A DNA stretch of 64,000 nt from Chthoniobacterales bacterium (GCA_018402585.1 JAGYIO010000003.1:1-64000); one strand, 5' to 3'. Counted from the first letter of the stretch, positions 44,417-52,901 are shown. Translations and numbers: made by a program. Notes: a model not told the origin generated them from the letters alone.

Positions 44417-44581
44417 AATCGAGGGGTTCGCGGTAGACCCTGCCGCGACTACAGAAACCGAAACGCCTTTCAGCGCTTTCCCCGTGTCATTGGCGTCCTT
44501 GAGTGTGCTGAACCGATCCCCTCGGAAAAGCGGCGCCACCGCCCTTGCACACGCCCCCTTCCCGTTGTATAGACATTTATT

Positions 44582-44833
44582 GTGACTTCTACCTACAACA
44601 TGCGCGAGGCTCAGGCCAGCCTGCCCAAGCTTTGCCGCTCCGGACGGCGTTTTGTCATCTCCAACCGCAACCGCCCCGTGGTCGTCGCGCTGCCCGTCGA
44701 GGACTTCGAAGCCCTGATGGAAACCTTGGACGTTCTGGCCGACCCGGCAGCCATGAAAGCGGTGCAAGCCGCGCGAGCGGGCAAGACGAAATACCGCACG
44801 CTTGACCTGACCGATGAAAATTTCGGCCTCTGA
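44582..44833 (+). CDS. Phd/YefM-type antitoxin
   Basis: An 83-residue protein beginning with GTG: MTSTYNMREAQASLPKLC, then FVISNRNRPVVVALPVEDFEAL, the conserved Phd/YefM DNA-binding half, and a C-terminal toxin-binding tail (YRTLDLTDENFGL). It represses the operon and neutralises the RelE-type toxin whose gene overlaps its end by 20 bp. ATG at 44600 is a possible alternative start. Confidence 0.88.
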   Translation: MTSTYNMREAQASLPKLCRSGRRFVISNRNRPVVVALPVEDFEALMETLDVLADPAAMKAVQAARAGKTKYRTLDLTDENFGL

Positions 44834-45092
44834 TCAGATCGCGGCGTGGTTTACCGCTTTACCGCCCCAGACCAAAAAGAGAGTTCGCGCCGCCCTGCGT
44901 GCTTTGGCCAAGGGAAAGGGCGATATCAAGGGCCTGCAGGGCGATCTCGAGGGCTTCAGCCGTCTGCGCATCGGGGGAATCCGCATCCTTCACCGTCAGG
45001 TCTCGGCCCGGGAAATAAAGTTGGAATACGCCAACACCCGCGACGTGGTTTACGAAATGTTCCGCCAACTGCTCGCCGGCGAAAAGGAATAA
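44814..45092 (+). CDS. RelE-type toxin
   Basis: A 92-residue protein: SDQIAAWFTALPPQTKKRVRAAL, GDIKGLQGDLEGFSRLRIGGIRIL, YANTRDVVYEMF. This is the YoeB/RelE order of helix pair and sheet with GxxRLRxGxxRI, the usual ribosome-dependent mRNA interferase. It overlaps the Phd/YefM gene. Three bases after the stop begins a copy of the 3' end of the porin gene. Confidence 0.88.
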   Translation: MKISASDQIAAWFTALPPQTKKRVRAALRALAKGKGDIKGLQGDLEGFSRLRIGGIRILHRQVSAREIKLEYANTRDVVYEMFRQLLAGEKE

Positions 45093-45095
45093 CGA

Positions 45096-45147
45096 GGCCA
45101 ATACGGCAACGCGCGCGTGCTCGGGCTGCGCAGGTGACGATCGAGTT
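45096..45147 (+). repeat. Copy of the porin gene 3' end
   Basis: ggccaatacggcaacgcgc..gtgctcgggctgc..aggtgacgatcgag repeats 44273-44320 with only a few changes (tt to gc, one 2-bp insertion). Thus the TA module 44582-45092 is enclosed between the true porin end and this copy. Confidence 0.85.
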
Positions 45148-45166
45148 GTGGCGCTGCCCCCGCGGT

Positions 45167-45268
45167 GGTAGGGCGCGACAGCCTGTCCGCCGTGTGCGGA
45201 TCCCCGGCGCGCCGTGTTCATCTATTCAACCACCGAACGCGCGGCGGGTCCGGAGGCCCTGCCCTACC
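45167..45268. repeat. Imperfect inverted repeat
   Basis: ggtagggc... and ...gccctacc bound a 100-bp GC-rich stretch, similar in style to 59775-59838. It lies between the porin-tail copy and the 3' end of amidase paralog 4. Confidence 0.45.
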
Positions 45269-45305
45269 GATAGTGCACTCGCCGCGGCGAACGTCTGTGT
45301 CGCTT

Positions 45306-46448
45306 CTACTCTTCCTTCGCCGAGCCGAGGAGAATCTGCGTTCCGTCGAGTTGGTCGTCGTTGATCTTGTCCAACGGAACAGTGACCACTTTTTTGATGG
45401 GCGACAGCTTGTCGATCTCGAACTGCGCGAAATTCAGCGCGTCGATCGTGCGCAGGAAGTAAAGATTCCGCACTTTGTCGTTCATCCAAGTGAAGAGCGT
45501 CACCTCGCTCGAGGTGGTGCCCGGAGTTCCTCCTTCGGCCGAGTAACCTTTGTCGATCGAGAGGTCGTAGGGACGGTCGAAATTGTTGAGGATATGCCCC
45601 AAGGTGATGACCGCGTCCCGCGGCGAGTCGGCCTTGCGCACGTATTGCGTGTAGAAAGCCGCTTTGACGAAACGGCCGGCGGAGATTTGCGAAGAGGGCA
45701 CGCCGGCCAGCGCGTTGCCGCTGTCAGGCGCGTTCACCTCGAGGTCGCGGAACTGACCAGTGCTCTTGTCGAGATTACTCAGCTGCGCGTAGTTGTTCAG
45801 GTTTGTCAGGTGCCACGGAAAATCCGGGGCATTGGTCACGACACCCACCGGGTTGTCGTGGATGTTTTGTTTGCCGTCCAAATACTCGATGACAATCCCC
45901 GCGCCGGACTTGTCGAAAAGGATGTAGTGCAACGGCGCGACGAGATTTCCCATGAGCGGAATCTCCGGGAGCCAGACACTGACAGAACCGTCCTCCAGCG
46001 CCGCTCTGACCTCTGCCACGGATTTGAAGTTGCCGAGGAGGTAAAGGCCAAGGTCGGTGGAGGCCAAAGCCTTCGCGGCATCAGATCCCGCTCCGGTCGG
46101 CGATTGGGATTTCGGCATTTCATTGGTACTCACGGACAGGCCTTGGTTGTTGATGGCTTCCACCATCATATTGATGCCATTGCCTACGCCCACATCGCCA
46201 CTGACTCCCAGCACAGGATACTTCGTCTCGAAGGGCAGGCCGGGCTCGTTCCCCGGCGCCACGGAAACGACCTTGGTGCCGGCCGGGACATAGGTCATTT
46301 CGAATGGCAGCGGCACTGCGTATTCCATCGTCTTGCCGCTGTAGGCATTGCCTTGCTTGTCGGTGATCATCAACGCCGTGCAGGCCTGTGCGGAGGGCAC
46401 GGCCATGACAAGAGACAAGCTGAGAAGGAGGAGAAGCGATCTTTTCAT
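45306..46448 (-). CDS. Secreted linear amide C-N hydrolase (choloylglycine hydrolase family), paralog 4
   Basis: A 380-residue exported amidase starting at ATG 46448 (the frame upstream runs into repeat copy E and is spurious). The signal ends AQA at residue 22; Cys23 is the nucleophile (CTALMITDK). In mature numbering position 17 is Lys instead of the usual Arg (SGKTMEYA) and position 20 is Glu. The Asn in VTNAPDFPW and the Arg in GRFVKAAFY are kept. It forms a subgroup with paralogs 5 and 6, sharing PDFPWHL-like loops. Confidence 0.87.
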   Translation of the reverse strand: MKRSLLLLLSLSLVMAVPSAQACTALMITDKQGNAYSGKTMEYAVPLPFEMTYVPAGTKVVSVAPGNEPGLPFETKYPVLGVSGDVGVGNGINMMVEAINNQGLSVSTNEMPKSQSPTGAGSDAAKALASTDLGLYLLGNFKSVAEVRAALEDGSVSVWLPEIPLMGNLVAPLHYILFDKSGAGIVIEYLDGKQNIHDNPVGVVTNAPDFPWHLTNLNNYAQLSNLDKSTGQFRDLEVNAPDSGNALAGVPSSQISAGRFVKAAFYTQYVRKADSPRDAVITLGHILNNFDRPYDLSIDKGYSAEGGTPGTTSSEVTLFTWMNDKVRNLYFLRTIDALNFAQFEIDKLSPIKKVVTVPLDKINDDQLDGTQILLGSAKEE

Positions 46449-46549
46449 AAGGGGCTTAACGTAGGAACTCCCGGCAGAAATGCAAGCCACGACCGCCCGC
46501 CGCCACGAGGCCGTGCAACGGCAATCCGCTGGATCCCGACGCCCCCCGC

Positions 46550-46793
46550 TTAGCCGGAATGATGCAAAACATTCTGCCTTTTCCGGCGCTGCCCCAGAGG
46601 CGCGCCTGGGCGAGAGTTGACTAACTATTTGGTGAGCGAGTTGGCACGTGGCCAAGGGGCACGGGCAGCCTGCCCGCCGTGCGCGGGTCCCGCCCGTCAC
46701 GATCAAACAACACGGCCGGGACGGCCGTGCCCCCTGGACAAACCGAGCCAAGCCGCGCTTTTATGGCGTCTTCAACTGCATGGTCCCGGCTTA
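46550..46793 (+). repeat. Copy E of the ~225-bp dispersed repeat
   Basis: Ends TTAGCCGGAATGATGCA (left) and TGCATGGTCCCGGCTTA (right) are diverged terminal inverted repeats. An extra gcctgcccgccgtgcgcggg is inserted in the core. It fills the space between amidase paralogs 4 and 5, and its last three bases (tta) are the stop codon of paralog 5. Confidence 0.85.
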
Positions 46794-47933
46794 AGATCCC
46801 TGCTCCGGATAAAACAACTTGAAGGAATCCGCCCCGGCCTGGTCCACGTCATAGGTGAGGACGGACTTCACCTCCTTGACGTCTTTCAGCTTGTCCATGT
46901 CGATGACGGCCCAGTTCATCGCATTGATGCTGCGGAAGTAGAGCAGGTTGCGGGACAGGTCCTGCAGGGTCGTCCAAATGGTGACTTCGCTCGAGGTGCC
47001 ACTGCTCCTGACCCCGTCGCCCGTGCCGCCCGCCTCATCCACCGTCAGATCATAGGGACGGTCGAAATTGTTCATGAGGTGCGCCAGGGTGACAATGGCC
47101 TCGTCGGGCGTTTTGGCTTTGCGCACGTAATTGGCATAAAAAGCCGCTTTGACGAATCGTCCCTGCGATGTCTCCGCGGACGGCAGGGCCGTCAAGGCGA
47201 TGCCCGCATCCTGGGTCTGGAGCTTGAGCTTGCCCAACTGCCCGGTGTTTTTGTCGACATTGGTGAAGGTGTAGTTTTGCAGGTTCTTCAAATGCCACGG
47301 AAAATCCGGACCGTTGGTCATCACCCCGACGGGGTTATCATAGACATTGACCTTGCCATCCGTGAATTCGACCACGATGGAATCGCCGTTTTTGTCATTG
47401 ATCGCATAATGCAGCGGCAAAGGCGTGCCCGGCGCCACCACATTATCCGTGGGCACCCAGAATTCGGTCTGACCACTCGTCAGGGCCGCTTTGACTTCCC
47501 CGACAGACTTGAAGTTTCCCAGCACCCAGGCACCAAGGTCGTTCGACGCCAAAATCCGGGCCTCGTCGTCGCCCACGCCGGGTGATTCCGTGCCGTTCAA
47601 CCAATTCGCCGAAAAACTGACGCCTTGATCGTTGATGCCTTCGGCAAAGGCCACCTGCTTGGCGGAGGTCACGACCGGAAAACTCATGCCCAGAATGGGA
47701 TACTTGGTGTCAAAGGTCAGGCCTTGGTTTCCAGTCGGCGTGGCGGAAATGACTTTCGTGCCGGCCGGGAAATAGGTCATGTCCAGCGGCAGAAGCACAC
47801 TGTATTCCAAGGTTCTTCCATGATAAGCGCGCCCGCTCGTATCGGTGACAAGAATGGTGGTGCAGGCTTGGGCCGCGGGGGCATGAAGCAGCAGCGCGGC
47901 GATAACGAGGAGGACGGGAGGCAGCTTTCTCAT
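46791..47933 (-). CDS. Secreted linear amide C-N hydrolase (choloylglycine hydrolase family), paralog 5
   Basis: A 380-residue exported amidase. The signal ends AQA at residue 23, Cys24 begins the mature enzyme (CTTILVTDTSG). Arg17 (HGRTLEYS) is present, position 20 is Glu, the Asn is in MTNGPDFPW and the Arg in GRFVKAAFYA. It lies just upstream of paralog 4 on the same strand, but repeat copy E separates them by about 340 bp. Its stop codon coincides with the repeat end. The 187 bp upstream up to 48120 hold nothing recognisable besides its promoter. Confidence 0.87.
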   Translation of the reverse strand: MRKLPPVLLVIAALLLHAPAAQACTTILVTDTSGRAYHGRTLEYSVLLPLDMTYFPAGTKVISATPTGNQGLTFDTKYPILGMSFPVVTSAKQVAFAEGINDQGVSFSANWLNGTESPGVGDDEARILASNDLGAWVLGNFKSVGEVKAALTSGQTEFWVPTDNVVAPGTPLPLHYAINDKNGDSIVVEFTDGKVNVYDNPVGVMTNGPDFPWHLKNLQNYTFTNVDKNTGQLGKLKLQTQDAGIALTALPSAETSQGRFVKAAFYANYVRKAKTPDEAIVTLAHLMNNFDRPYDLTVDEAGGTGDGVRSSGTSSEVTIWTTLQDLSRNLLYFRSINAMNWAVIDMDKLKDVKEVKSVLTYDVDQAGADSFKLFYPEQGS

Positions 47934-48120
47934 AAGCTATTTATTTTTGTCCCTCGCCCTCCCAGGACAAGTGAAAAATGCGTTGTGTCTCCATCCCCGC
48001 TGCAACAGGGCCCGCTGGCTGCCTACGCCGCAAGGAGGCAGAAGCAGTGGTGGTTGTCAGACTCTGACGGCCACCAGCAATCCGGGTGTCGTGATAACGA
48101 CATAGATCCCCTGACTCCGT

Positions 48121-48984
48121 TCAGCCGAACCGCTTCAACTCCCGCGACTCCACCATGTTTCGTTCCGGACCAGACCTGCCGGCTTCGCGACTTTTGCTTT
48201 CTCCGGCGAGCAAGGACTTCCCAAAAATCCAAAGCGCCACCCCGACCATGGCCACGGCAAAAATCTTTCGGAGCAGCGGGGCGGACAGACGGCTCTTCAG
48301 CGCGGCCCCACCGGACATGCCCACGGCCCCGCCGAGGAGAAACCATCCTGCCACAGGAAGGGGAAAAGTTTCCAAGGCAACGAGGTTGGAAGAAAAAGCG
48401 GCCGCGCTGATCAGGAAGATGCCGACCAGCGAGGTGGCCAGGGCGCGATCCATGGGCATGGCGGTAACAAGAAGCAGGGCGGGAACCACGAGGAATCCCC
48501 CACCCACCCCGAACACCCCGGAAAGCACTCCGGTCAGGGCTCCCGCCGCGACCAACTTGCCCGCACAGGACCAGCGAAAACGGAGCACCCCATCCGGGTC
48601 GCGGCGACAGGAGAAGGCGGTCAGAGGCACCTCCGCCGCTCCGCTGCTCCGCCACATCTTGGCGCCGATGAACAGCATCAAGGCTGCAAACAACCACAGC
48701 GTGATCGCATCAGGCAACGCACTCCCCAGCCATGCCCCGAGGGGCGCCCCCAGTATCCCGCCAGCCCCAAGCAGAGCACCTGCTCCCCACACCACCGAGC
48801 CGCGCTGCAAAAGTGCCCCGTAAAGAGCGGTCAATCCCACCACCGCCAAGGAAACCGCCACGGCTTCGCGCAAAGGCAGCCCCAGCACATAGAGCAGGAG
48901 AGGAACGGCGAAGATCGAGCCTCCGCCACCGGTCAGCCCCAGGGAAATCCCCACCAGTGCCCCGCATAGGACCGCGTCGATCAC
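48121..48984 (-). CDS. tauE: TauE/SafE family sulfite/sulfonate exporter
   Basis: A 287-residue inner-membrane protein with eight helices in two repeats: GISLGLTGGGGSIFAVPLLL in the first half and GVLSGVFGVGGGFLVVPALL in the second, the family's double glycine motif. It probably exports sulfite or thiosulfate made by the persulfide dioxygenase encoded 2 bp upstream, as in staphylococcal cst operons. The last 30 residues are a charged cytoplasmic tail. Confidence 0.92.
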   Translation of the reverse strand: MIDAVLCGALVGISLGLTGGGGSIFAVPLLLYVLGLPLREAVAVSLAVVGLTALYGALLQRGSVVWGAGALLGAGGILGAPLGAWLGSALPDAITLWLFAALMLFIGAKMWRSSGAAEVPLTAFSCRRDPDGVLRFRWSCAGKLVAAGALTGVLSGVFGVGGGFLVVPALLLVTAMPMDRALATSLVGIFLISAAAFSSNLVALETFPLPVAGWFLLGGAVGMSGGAALKSRLSAPLLRKIFAVAMVGVALWIFGKSLLAGESKSREAGRSGPERNMVESRELKRFG

Positions 48985-48986
48985 GA

Positions 48987-50423
48987 TCAGTGAGAAATAT
49001 TCTGTTCGTTGGCGATGCGCTCACACTCCGCACAAAGACCATCAATATGAACGGCCGGGAATCCCTGCGCCGCCAAATAGGAAGCAGCCAGCGACGCGCG
49101 CTTGCCGCTGCCACAATGGATGAACAACCTTTTGCCTCGCGGCACTTCGGCCAGCCGGTCACGCAGTCTGGTGTAAGGAATGGAAATCGCGCCGGGCAGG
49201 TGCCCCTCCTGAAATTCGGAGGTCGTGCGCACATCCAAGATTACCCCTTCCGTGGCGGCTTTCGCCGCATCGAAATCCGGGAACATCGTGCGTTCCGCCG
49301 GAACAATCTCCCCTCCCGCTTCCTGCCATTGCCGGCCGGAAATCCAGCCGACCAGACCGTCCAAGCCAATGCGATACAACTGCAAGGCAGCCAAGTCGGC
49401 GGACGCCTGGTCCTCGGCGATCAAAAGAATTCTTTCATTTTCCCCGACATAGGAGCCGGCTCCCGCGCTGAAAAACGGTCCATGGAGCGGCAGATGGATG
49501 GAGCGCGGCACATGACCTTCGACAAACTCATCCCGCGAATCCCTGCTGTCCAAGACGCTGACCGTAGGATCATCAACCAAAGCTTTCGCTTCGGCCAAAG
49601 ACAAGGCCACGGCCGGAGGCACGGCGCCGGTGACGCGAATCCCATCACGGTTGACCCTCTTCATGGTCGCAAAATAAACGGGCGACTCCGGTTGGCCTCG
49701 CAGGATTTCTTTGACGAACCCCTCGGGATCGCCCGCCGCCTGACGCAGCGGCGCATTATACTTGCGCTCATAGCCCAAAGTCGTGGTCGGCACCGCCCCC
49801 AGAGATTTGCCGCAGGCACTGCCGGCACCATGACCGGGTAAGATCTGCAAAAAATCTTCCCGCGAAGCCAAACGCCCGACCAACGAAGCCTGCAGCTTCC
49901 GTGCCGAGGGTTCCATCACGCCCTTTTGACCCGCTGCACTCTCGAGCAAATCCGGACGGCCCACATCCCCGACAAAAAGAAAATCCCCGGTGGCCAGGGC
50001 GATGGGGGAATCCGCCCCTCCGCCCAGATCGGTGACCAAATAACTCATGTGCTCGGGCGTGTGCCCCGGGGAGTGAACCGCTTCGAGCAAAATGTTGCCC
50101 ACCTTGAAGGTGTCCCCGTTTTTCAATAAAAAGGTGTTGGGACGCCCCTTGCTCCACTGGTAAGTCCAGTCCTTACCGCCTTCGTCGGAAAGATACAATT
50201 TGATTTGGGGATCCGCGGCGAACTCTTGGCTGCCACTGACAAAATCCGCATGGATGTGGGTCTCGGCCACCGCCGTGATGCGCAGACCATTCTGTGCCGC
50301 CAAGGCCTCATAGCGCGCAATGTCCCGCTCGGGATCGATCACCACGGCTTCGCCCGTGCGCTGGCACCCCACGAGGTAGGCGTATTGGGCCAGGTAAGGA
50401 TCAAAAATTTGTCGTAAAAACAT
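48987..50423 (-). CDS. Persulfide dioxygenase-rhodanese fusion (CstB/Blh-like)
   Basis: A 478-residue sulfur-oxidising enzyme in the cytoplasm. Residues 1-240 form an ETHE1-like metallo-beta-lactamase domain with iron ligands in THIHADFVSGS, SPGHTPEH and GDFLFVGDVGRPDL. Residues about 255-350 form a rhodanese-like domain without active Cys. Residues about 375-475 form an active rhodanese with HCGSGKRA. The same three-domain order is found in CstB, which turns persulfides into sulfite/thiosulfate. It is co-transcribed with tauE and a YgaP-like rhodanese. Confidence 0.93.
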   Translation of the reverse strand: MFLRQIFDPYLAQYAYLVGCQRTGEAVVIDPERDIARYEALAAQNGLRITAVAETHIHADFVSGSQEFAADPQIKLYLSDEGGKDWTYQWSKGRPNTFLLKNGDTFKVGNILLEAVHSPGHTPEHMSYLVTDLGGGADSPIALATGDFLFVGDVGRPDLLESAAGQKGVMEPSARKLQASLVGRLASREDFLQILPGHGAGSACGKSLGAVPTTTLGYERKYNAPLRQAAGDPEGFVKEILRGQPESPVYFATMKRVNRDGIRVTGAVPPAVALSLAEAKALVDDPTVSVLDSRDSRDEFVEGHVPRSIHLPLHGPFFSAGAGSYVGENERILLIAEDQASADLAALQLYRIGLDGLVGWISGRQWQEAGGEIVPAERTMFPDFDAAKAATEGVILDVRTTSEFQEGHLPGAISIPYTRLRDRLAEVPRGKRLFIHCGSGKRASLAASYLAAQGFPAVHIDGLCAECERIANEQNISH

Positions 50424-50445
50424 AAGGTGTCAGAAAAGTGGTTCG

Positions 50446-50991
50446 TTATCGGGCACAGGTCGCTCCGCCCTCCGCAGAGCAGCTGCCCCCGCGGTTGTTC
50501 CAAGGCATCCGGGCCAACATCAACCCCATGCCACACCAGTCGGTCAGCCCGGCAAAAATCAACCCGCACCCCACAAAGCCGCTCAAAAGCAGAAACCACG
50601 GGGTCACCAACGTGCCCAAGACCACGCCGGCCACGATGATGACGCCGGCCCCGATGCGCACCTGACGCTCGATGGAAATACTCTTCTTCCCGCGATTGAC
50701 CGGCAATCCGGCCTCATCCCAGGCCGTCACACCGCCCTCCAAGACCTCCAGCCCGCCGTGCCCCGCAGCCTCCAACTTCTCCGCCGCCTGCTTCGCGCGG
50801 TTCCCCGACCGGCAAATCAAGGCCACCCTCGAACCGCCCATGTCCTTCACCTTCTGCGGATCCAACTCATGCAAAGGCATCAAGCGCGACCCCGGAATAT
50901 GCACCTCCTCGAATTCCGCCGCCGTCCTCACATCGAGCAGAATGCCATCGTTAAAATTGTCGTTCAGTTCCTTGGCGTGAATCGTTTTCAT
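50446..50991 (-). CDS. Membrane-anchored rhodanese (YgaP-like)
   Basis: A 181-residue protein. Residues 1-100 are a rhodanese domain with LLDVRTAAEFEEVHIPGS and the active Cys in LICRSGNRA; residues about 113-155 hold two transmembrane helices of the DUF2892 kind, as in E. coli YgaP. It is a persulfide sulfurtransferase at the inner membrane. It is the first gene of the operon, 22 bp before the persulfide dioxygenase gene, and diverges from an ArsR regulator, matching the YgaV-YgaP pairing known in enterobacteria. Confidence 0.9.
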   Translation of the reverse strand: MKTIHAKELNDNFNDGILLDVRTAAEFEEVHIPGSRLMPLHELDPQKVKDMGGSRVALICRSGNRAKQAAEKLEAAGHGGLEVLEGGVTAWDEAGLPVNRGKKSISIERQVRIGAGVIIVAGVVLGTLVTPWFLLLSGFVGCGLIFAGLTDWCGMGLMLARMPWNNRGGSCSAEGGATCAR

Positions 50992-51027
50992 TTTTTTCTT
51001 GGATAAGTTGGTTCAAAGGACATATTT

Positions 51028-51045
51028 TATCGCGATATCGCGATA
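51028..51045. promoter_or_regulatory. Perfect 18-bp palindromic operator
   Basis: TATCGCGATATCGCGATA is its own reverse complement. It lies in the 53-bp space between the divergent rhodanese and ArsR start codons and touches the ArsR ATG, so a bound dimer would block both promoters. It is most simply the ArsR regulator's operator. Confidence 0.8.
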
Positions 51046-51413
51046 TGCAAGCAAAAAAGCAAAGTAAAATCTCCATGTCCGATGGGCAGGTGGAGGAGGC
51101 CGCGCGGCTTTTCGGGATGCTCTCGGAGCCGGCCCGGCTCTATTTGTTGCGCGCGCTCATGGAGGGGGCTGCTCCAGTCGGGAGGCTGGTCGCGCTGACC
51201 GGGATAAAGCAAGGTACGGTTTCGAAGCATTTGGGCATCCTGCACGCCAGCCGTTTTGTGGCCCGCCGCCGCGAGGGAACCCAGGTCTGGTATGAAATCT
51301 CCGAGCCGGCCCTGTTCGAATTGTGCGAGCTGATGTGTTCGAGGATCCAGCGCGATGTCGAAGGACAGATTGCGCGCCTCGGAGCGGACCGGCACGGCAA
51401 CCCTGCGGCGTAA
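51045..51413 (+). CDS. ArsR family regulator of the persulfide operon
   Basis: A 122-residue winged-helix repressor: LFGMLSEPARLYLLRALMEG, then the recognition helix GIKQGTVSKHLGILH and the wing FVARRREGTQVWYEI. Its only cysteines are Cys94 and Cys98 in ELCELMC, near the C-terminal helix; the helix-2 Cys of BigR/SqrR is missing, so if it senses sulfide or persulfide it must use this pair, between or within subunits. It starts at the edge of a perfect palindrome shared with the divergent operon. Confidence 0.9.
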   Translation: MQAKKQSKISMSDGQVEEAARLFGMLSEPARLYLLRALMEGAAPVGRLVALTGIKQGTVSKHLGILHASRFVARRREGTQVWYEISEPALFELCELMCSRIQRDVEGQIARLGADRHGNPAA

Positions 51414-51440
51414 CTTTGCAGAAGCTGCTGAGCCCCGCCG

Positions 51441-52601
51441 TCAGTTCAGAAAAAGATCCGTCGCGTCGAGTTGCGTGTTGGCATTGACCGCATCGAGGGT
51501 CACTACCTTCGGCGCCTTGAGCACGCTCAGCTTGTTGATGTCGAACTTCGAGAAGTTGAGGGCATTGATCGTGCGGAGGTAGAAGTGCCCCTGCGTCAAA
51601 TCGTGCAACACGGTCCAGTCGGTGACTTCGGAAATGGATTTGGGGCCCTTCGACGCCGCCATGCTGCGTTCGCCGGACGGCAGATCGCCCTCGAGGTCCT
51701 TCGAGATATCCTTCGGACGGTCAAAGTTGTTCATCACATGACCCAGCGTAAAGATGGCCTGCTCGGGGGTTTCGGCTTTGTGCGCGAAGGTCGAGTAATA
51801 GGCCGCTTTGACGAAGCGCCCGGGTGAGGTCTCGACGCCGGGCAGGCTGGCCATGTTGCCGCCGCTGTCGTCGGCCTGCACTTCCAGCTTGTTGAAGCGG
51901 CCGCGGTTTTTGTCGATGTTGGTCAGGTAGGCGTAGTTCTGCATGTTGGCCAGATGCCACGGGAACGGCGGATTGTTGGTTAACACTCCGACCGGGTTGT
52001 CATAGACGGTGGTCTCACCGTCGGTCCATTCGATGACAATCCCCGCCCCCGTCCTGTCGAAGAGCGCGAAGTGCACCGGCATGTCGCCGTCGCCGAGGAA
52101 CGGAATCTCCGGCAACCACACCGCCACTTCTTTTTTGGCCAACGCTTCTTTGACCTCGGCCACCGTCGCAAAATTGCCCAGCGCCCAGGTTCCCAGATCG
52201 AGTCCCGAAAGCACCTGGTCGGCCGGCACCCCGGCGACATCCGGCGACTTGTTGCCGCTGAGGGAATTGGTCGTGAAGGTCAACCCTTGATCGTTGGTCG
52301 CCTCGTGCAGGGTGTCCTGCTTGGCATCAGGCACCAAACCATAGGCCGTGACCGCCAGAATCGCATATTTGGTGTCAAACGTTTTGCCCGGCTGGCCGCC
52401 TGGCGTGACCGATTCGATGCGACTACCGGCGGGGTAATACGTCATGCGGTCCGGCACACTCCCGACAAACTCCATGGTCCGCCCCACGTAAGGAAGCCCC
52501 TTGGCATCGGTGTAAAGCAGAACAGTGCAAGCCGAAGCACGCGGCGGAAGCACCAAGGCAATGAGAGCAAGAACAACAGGAAGGATGTATGTCTTATTCA
52601 T
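51441..52601 (-). CDS. Secreted linear amide C-N hydrolase (choloylglycine hydrolase family), paralog 6
   Basis: A 386-residue exported amidase. The signal ends ASA at residue 24, then Cys25 (CTVLLYTDAKG). Arg17 (VGRTMEFVG) is present, position 20 is Glu, the Asn is in LTNNPPFPW and the Arg in GRFVKAAYYS. It is closest in loop sequences to paralogs 4 and 5. Its gene ends 27 bp from the convergent ArsR gene. The mature protein is otherwise collinear with the others, pointing to repeated duplication with dispersal. Confidence 0.87.
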   Translation of the reverse strand: MNKTYILPVVLALIALVLPPRASACTVLLYTDAKGLPYVGRTMEFVGSVPDRMTYYPAGSRIESVTPGGQPGKTFDTKYAILAVTAYGLVPDAKQDTLHEATNDQGLTFTTNSLSGNKSPDVAGVPADQVLSGLDLGTWALGNFATVAEVKEALAKKEVAVWLPEIPFLGDGDMPVHFALFDRTGAGIVIEWTDGETTVYDNPVGVLTNNPPFPWHLANMQNYAYLTNIDKNRGRFNKLEVQADDSGGNMASLPGVETSPGRFVKAAYYSTFAHKAETPEQAIFTLGHVMNNFDRPKDISKDLEGDLPSGERSMAASKGPKSISEVTDWTVLHDLTQGHFYLRTINALNFSKFDINKLSVLKAPKVVTLDAVNANTQLDATDLFLN

Positions 52602-52746
52602 AAAAGTCAGATTTTAAAGCCCACCCCCCAACCCCACAAGCCCCCTTTCCCCCTGTCGTTGTTTTCCGGCAGTTCGACCCCTGATACCAGTTCCCAAAGA
52701 TTTTTGACTTAATCAGTTTCGCGCCCGGTAGCGTCCGCTGTTTGCC
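52602..52746. other. Upstream region of paralog 6
   Basis: Contains the promoter side of the amidase gene; I see no gene or clear motif before the repeat that starts at about 52747. Confidence 0.4.
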
Positions 52747-52901
52747 TTAACCGTAACGATGCAGAGGCTGTCGCGCTTTCCCTGCACTGGCCGAGGGAAA
52801 CGCTTTTTCAGGGCGAATCACCTTTGGGTGAACATTGTCGCGCCTGACCAGGGGGCACGGGCGTCCCGCCCGTCACGACCAGACAACACGGCCGAGACGG
52901 C
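52747..52901 (+). repeat. Copy F of the dispersed repeat, right end missing
   Basis: Left end TTAACCGTAACGATGCA and the palindromic core (gggggcacgggcgtcccg ... cacggccgagacggcc) are kept, the middle is diverged. The right third is replaced at 52901 by a LuxR-type coding remnant. Confidence 0.7.
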
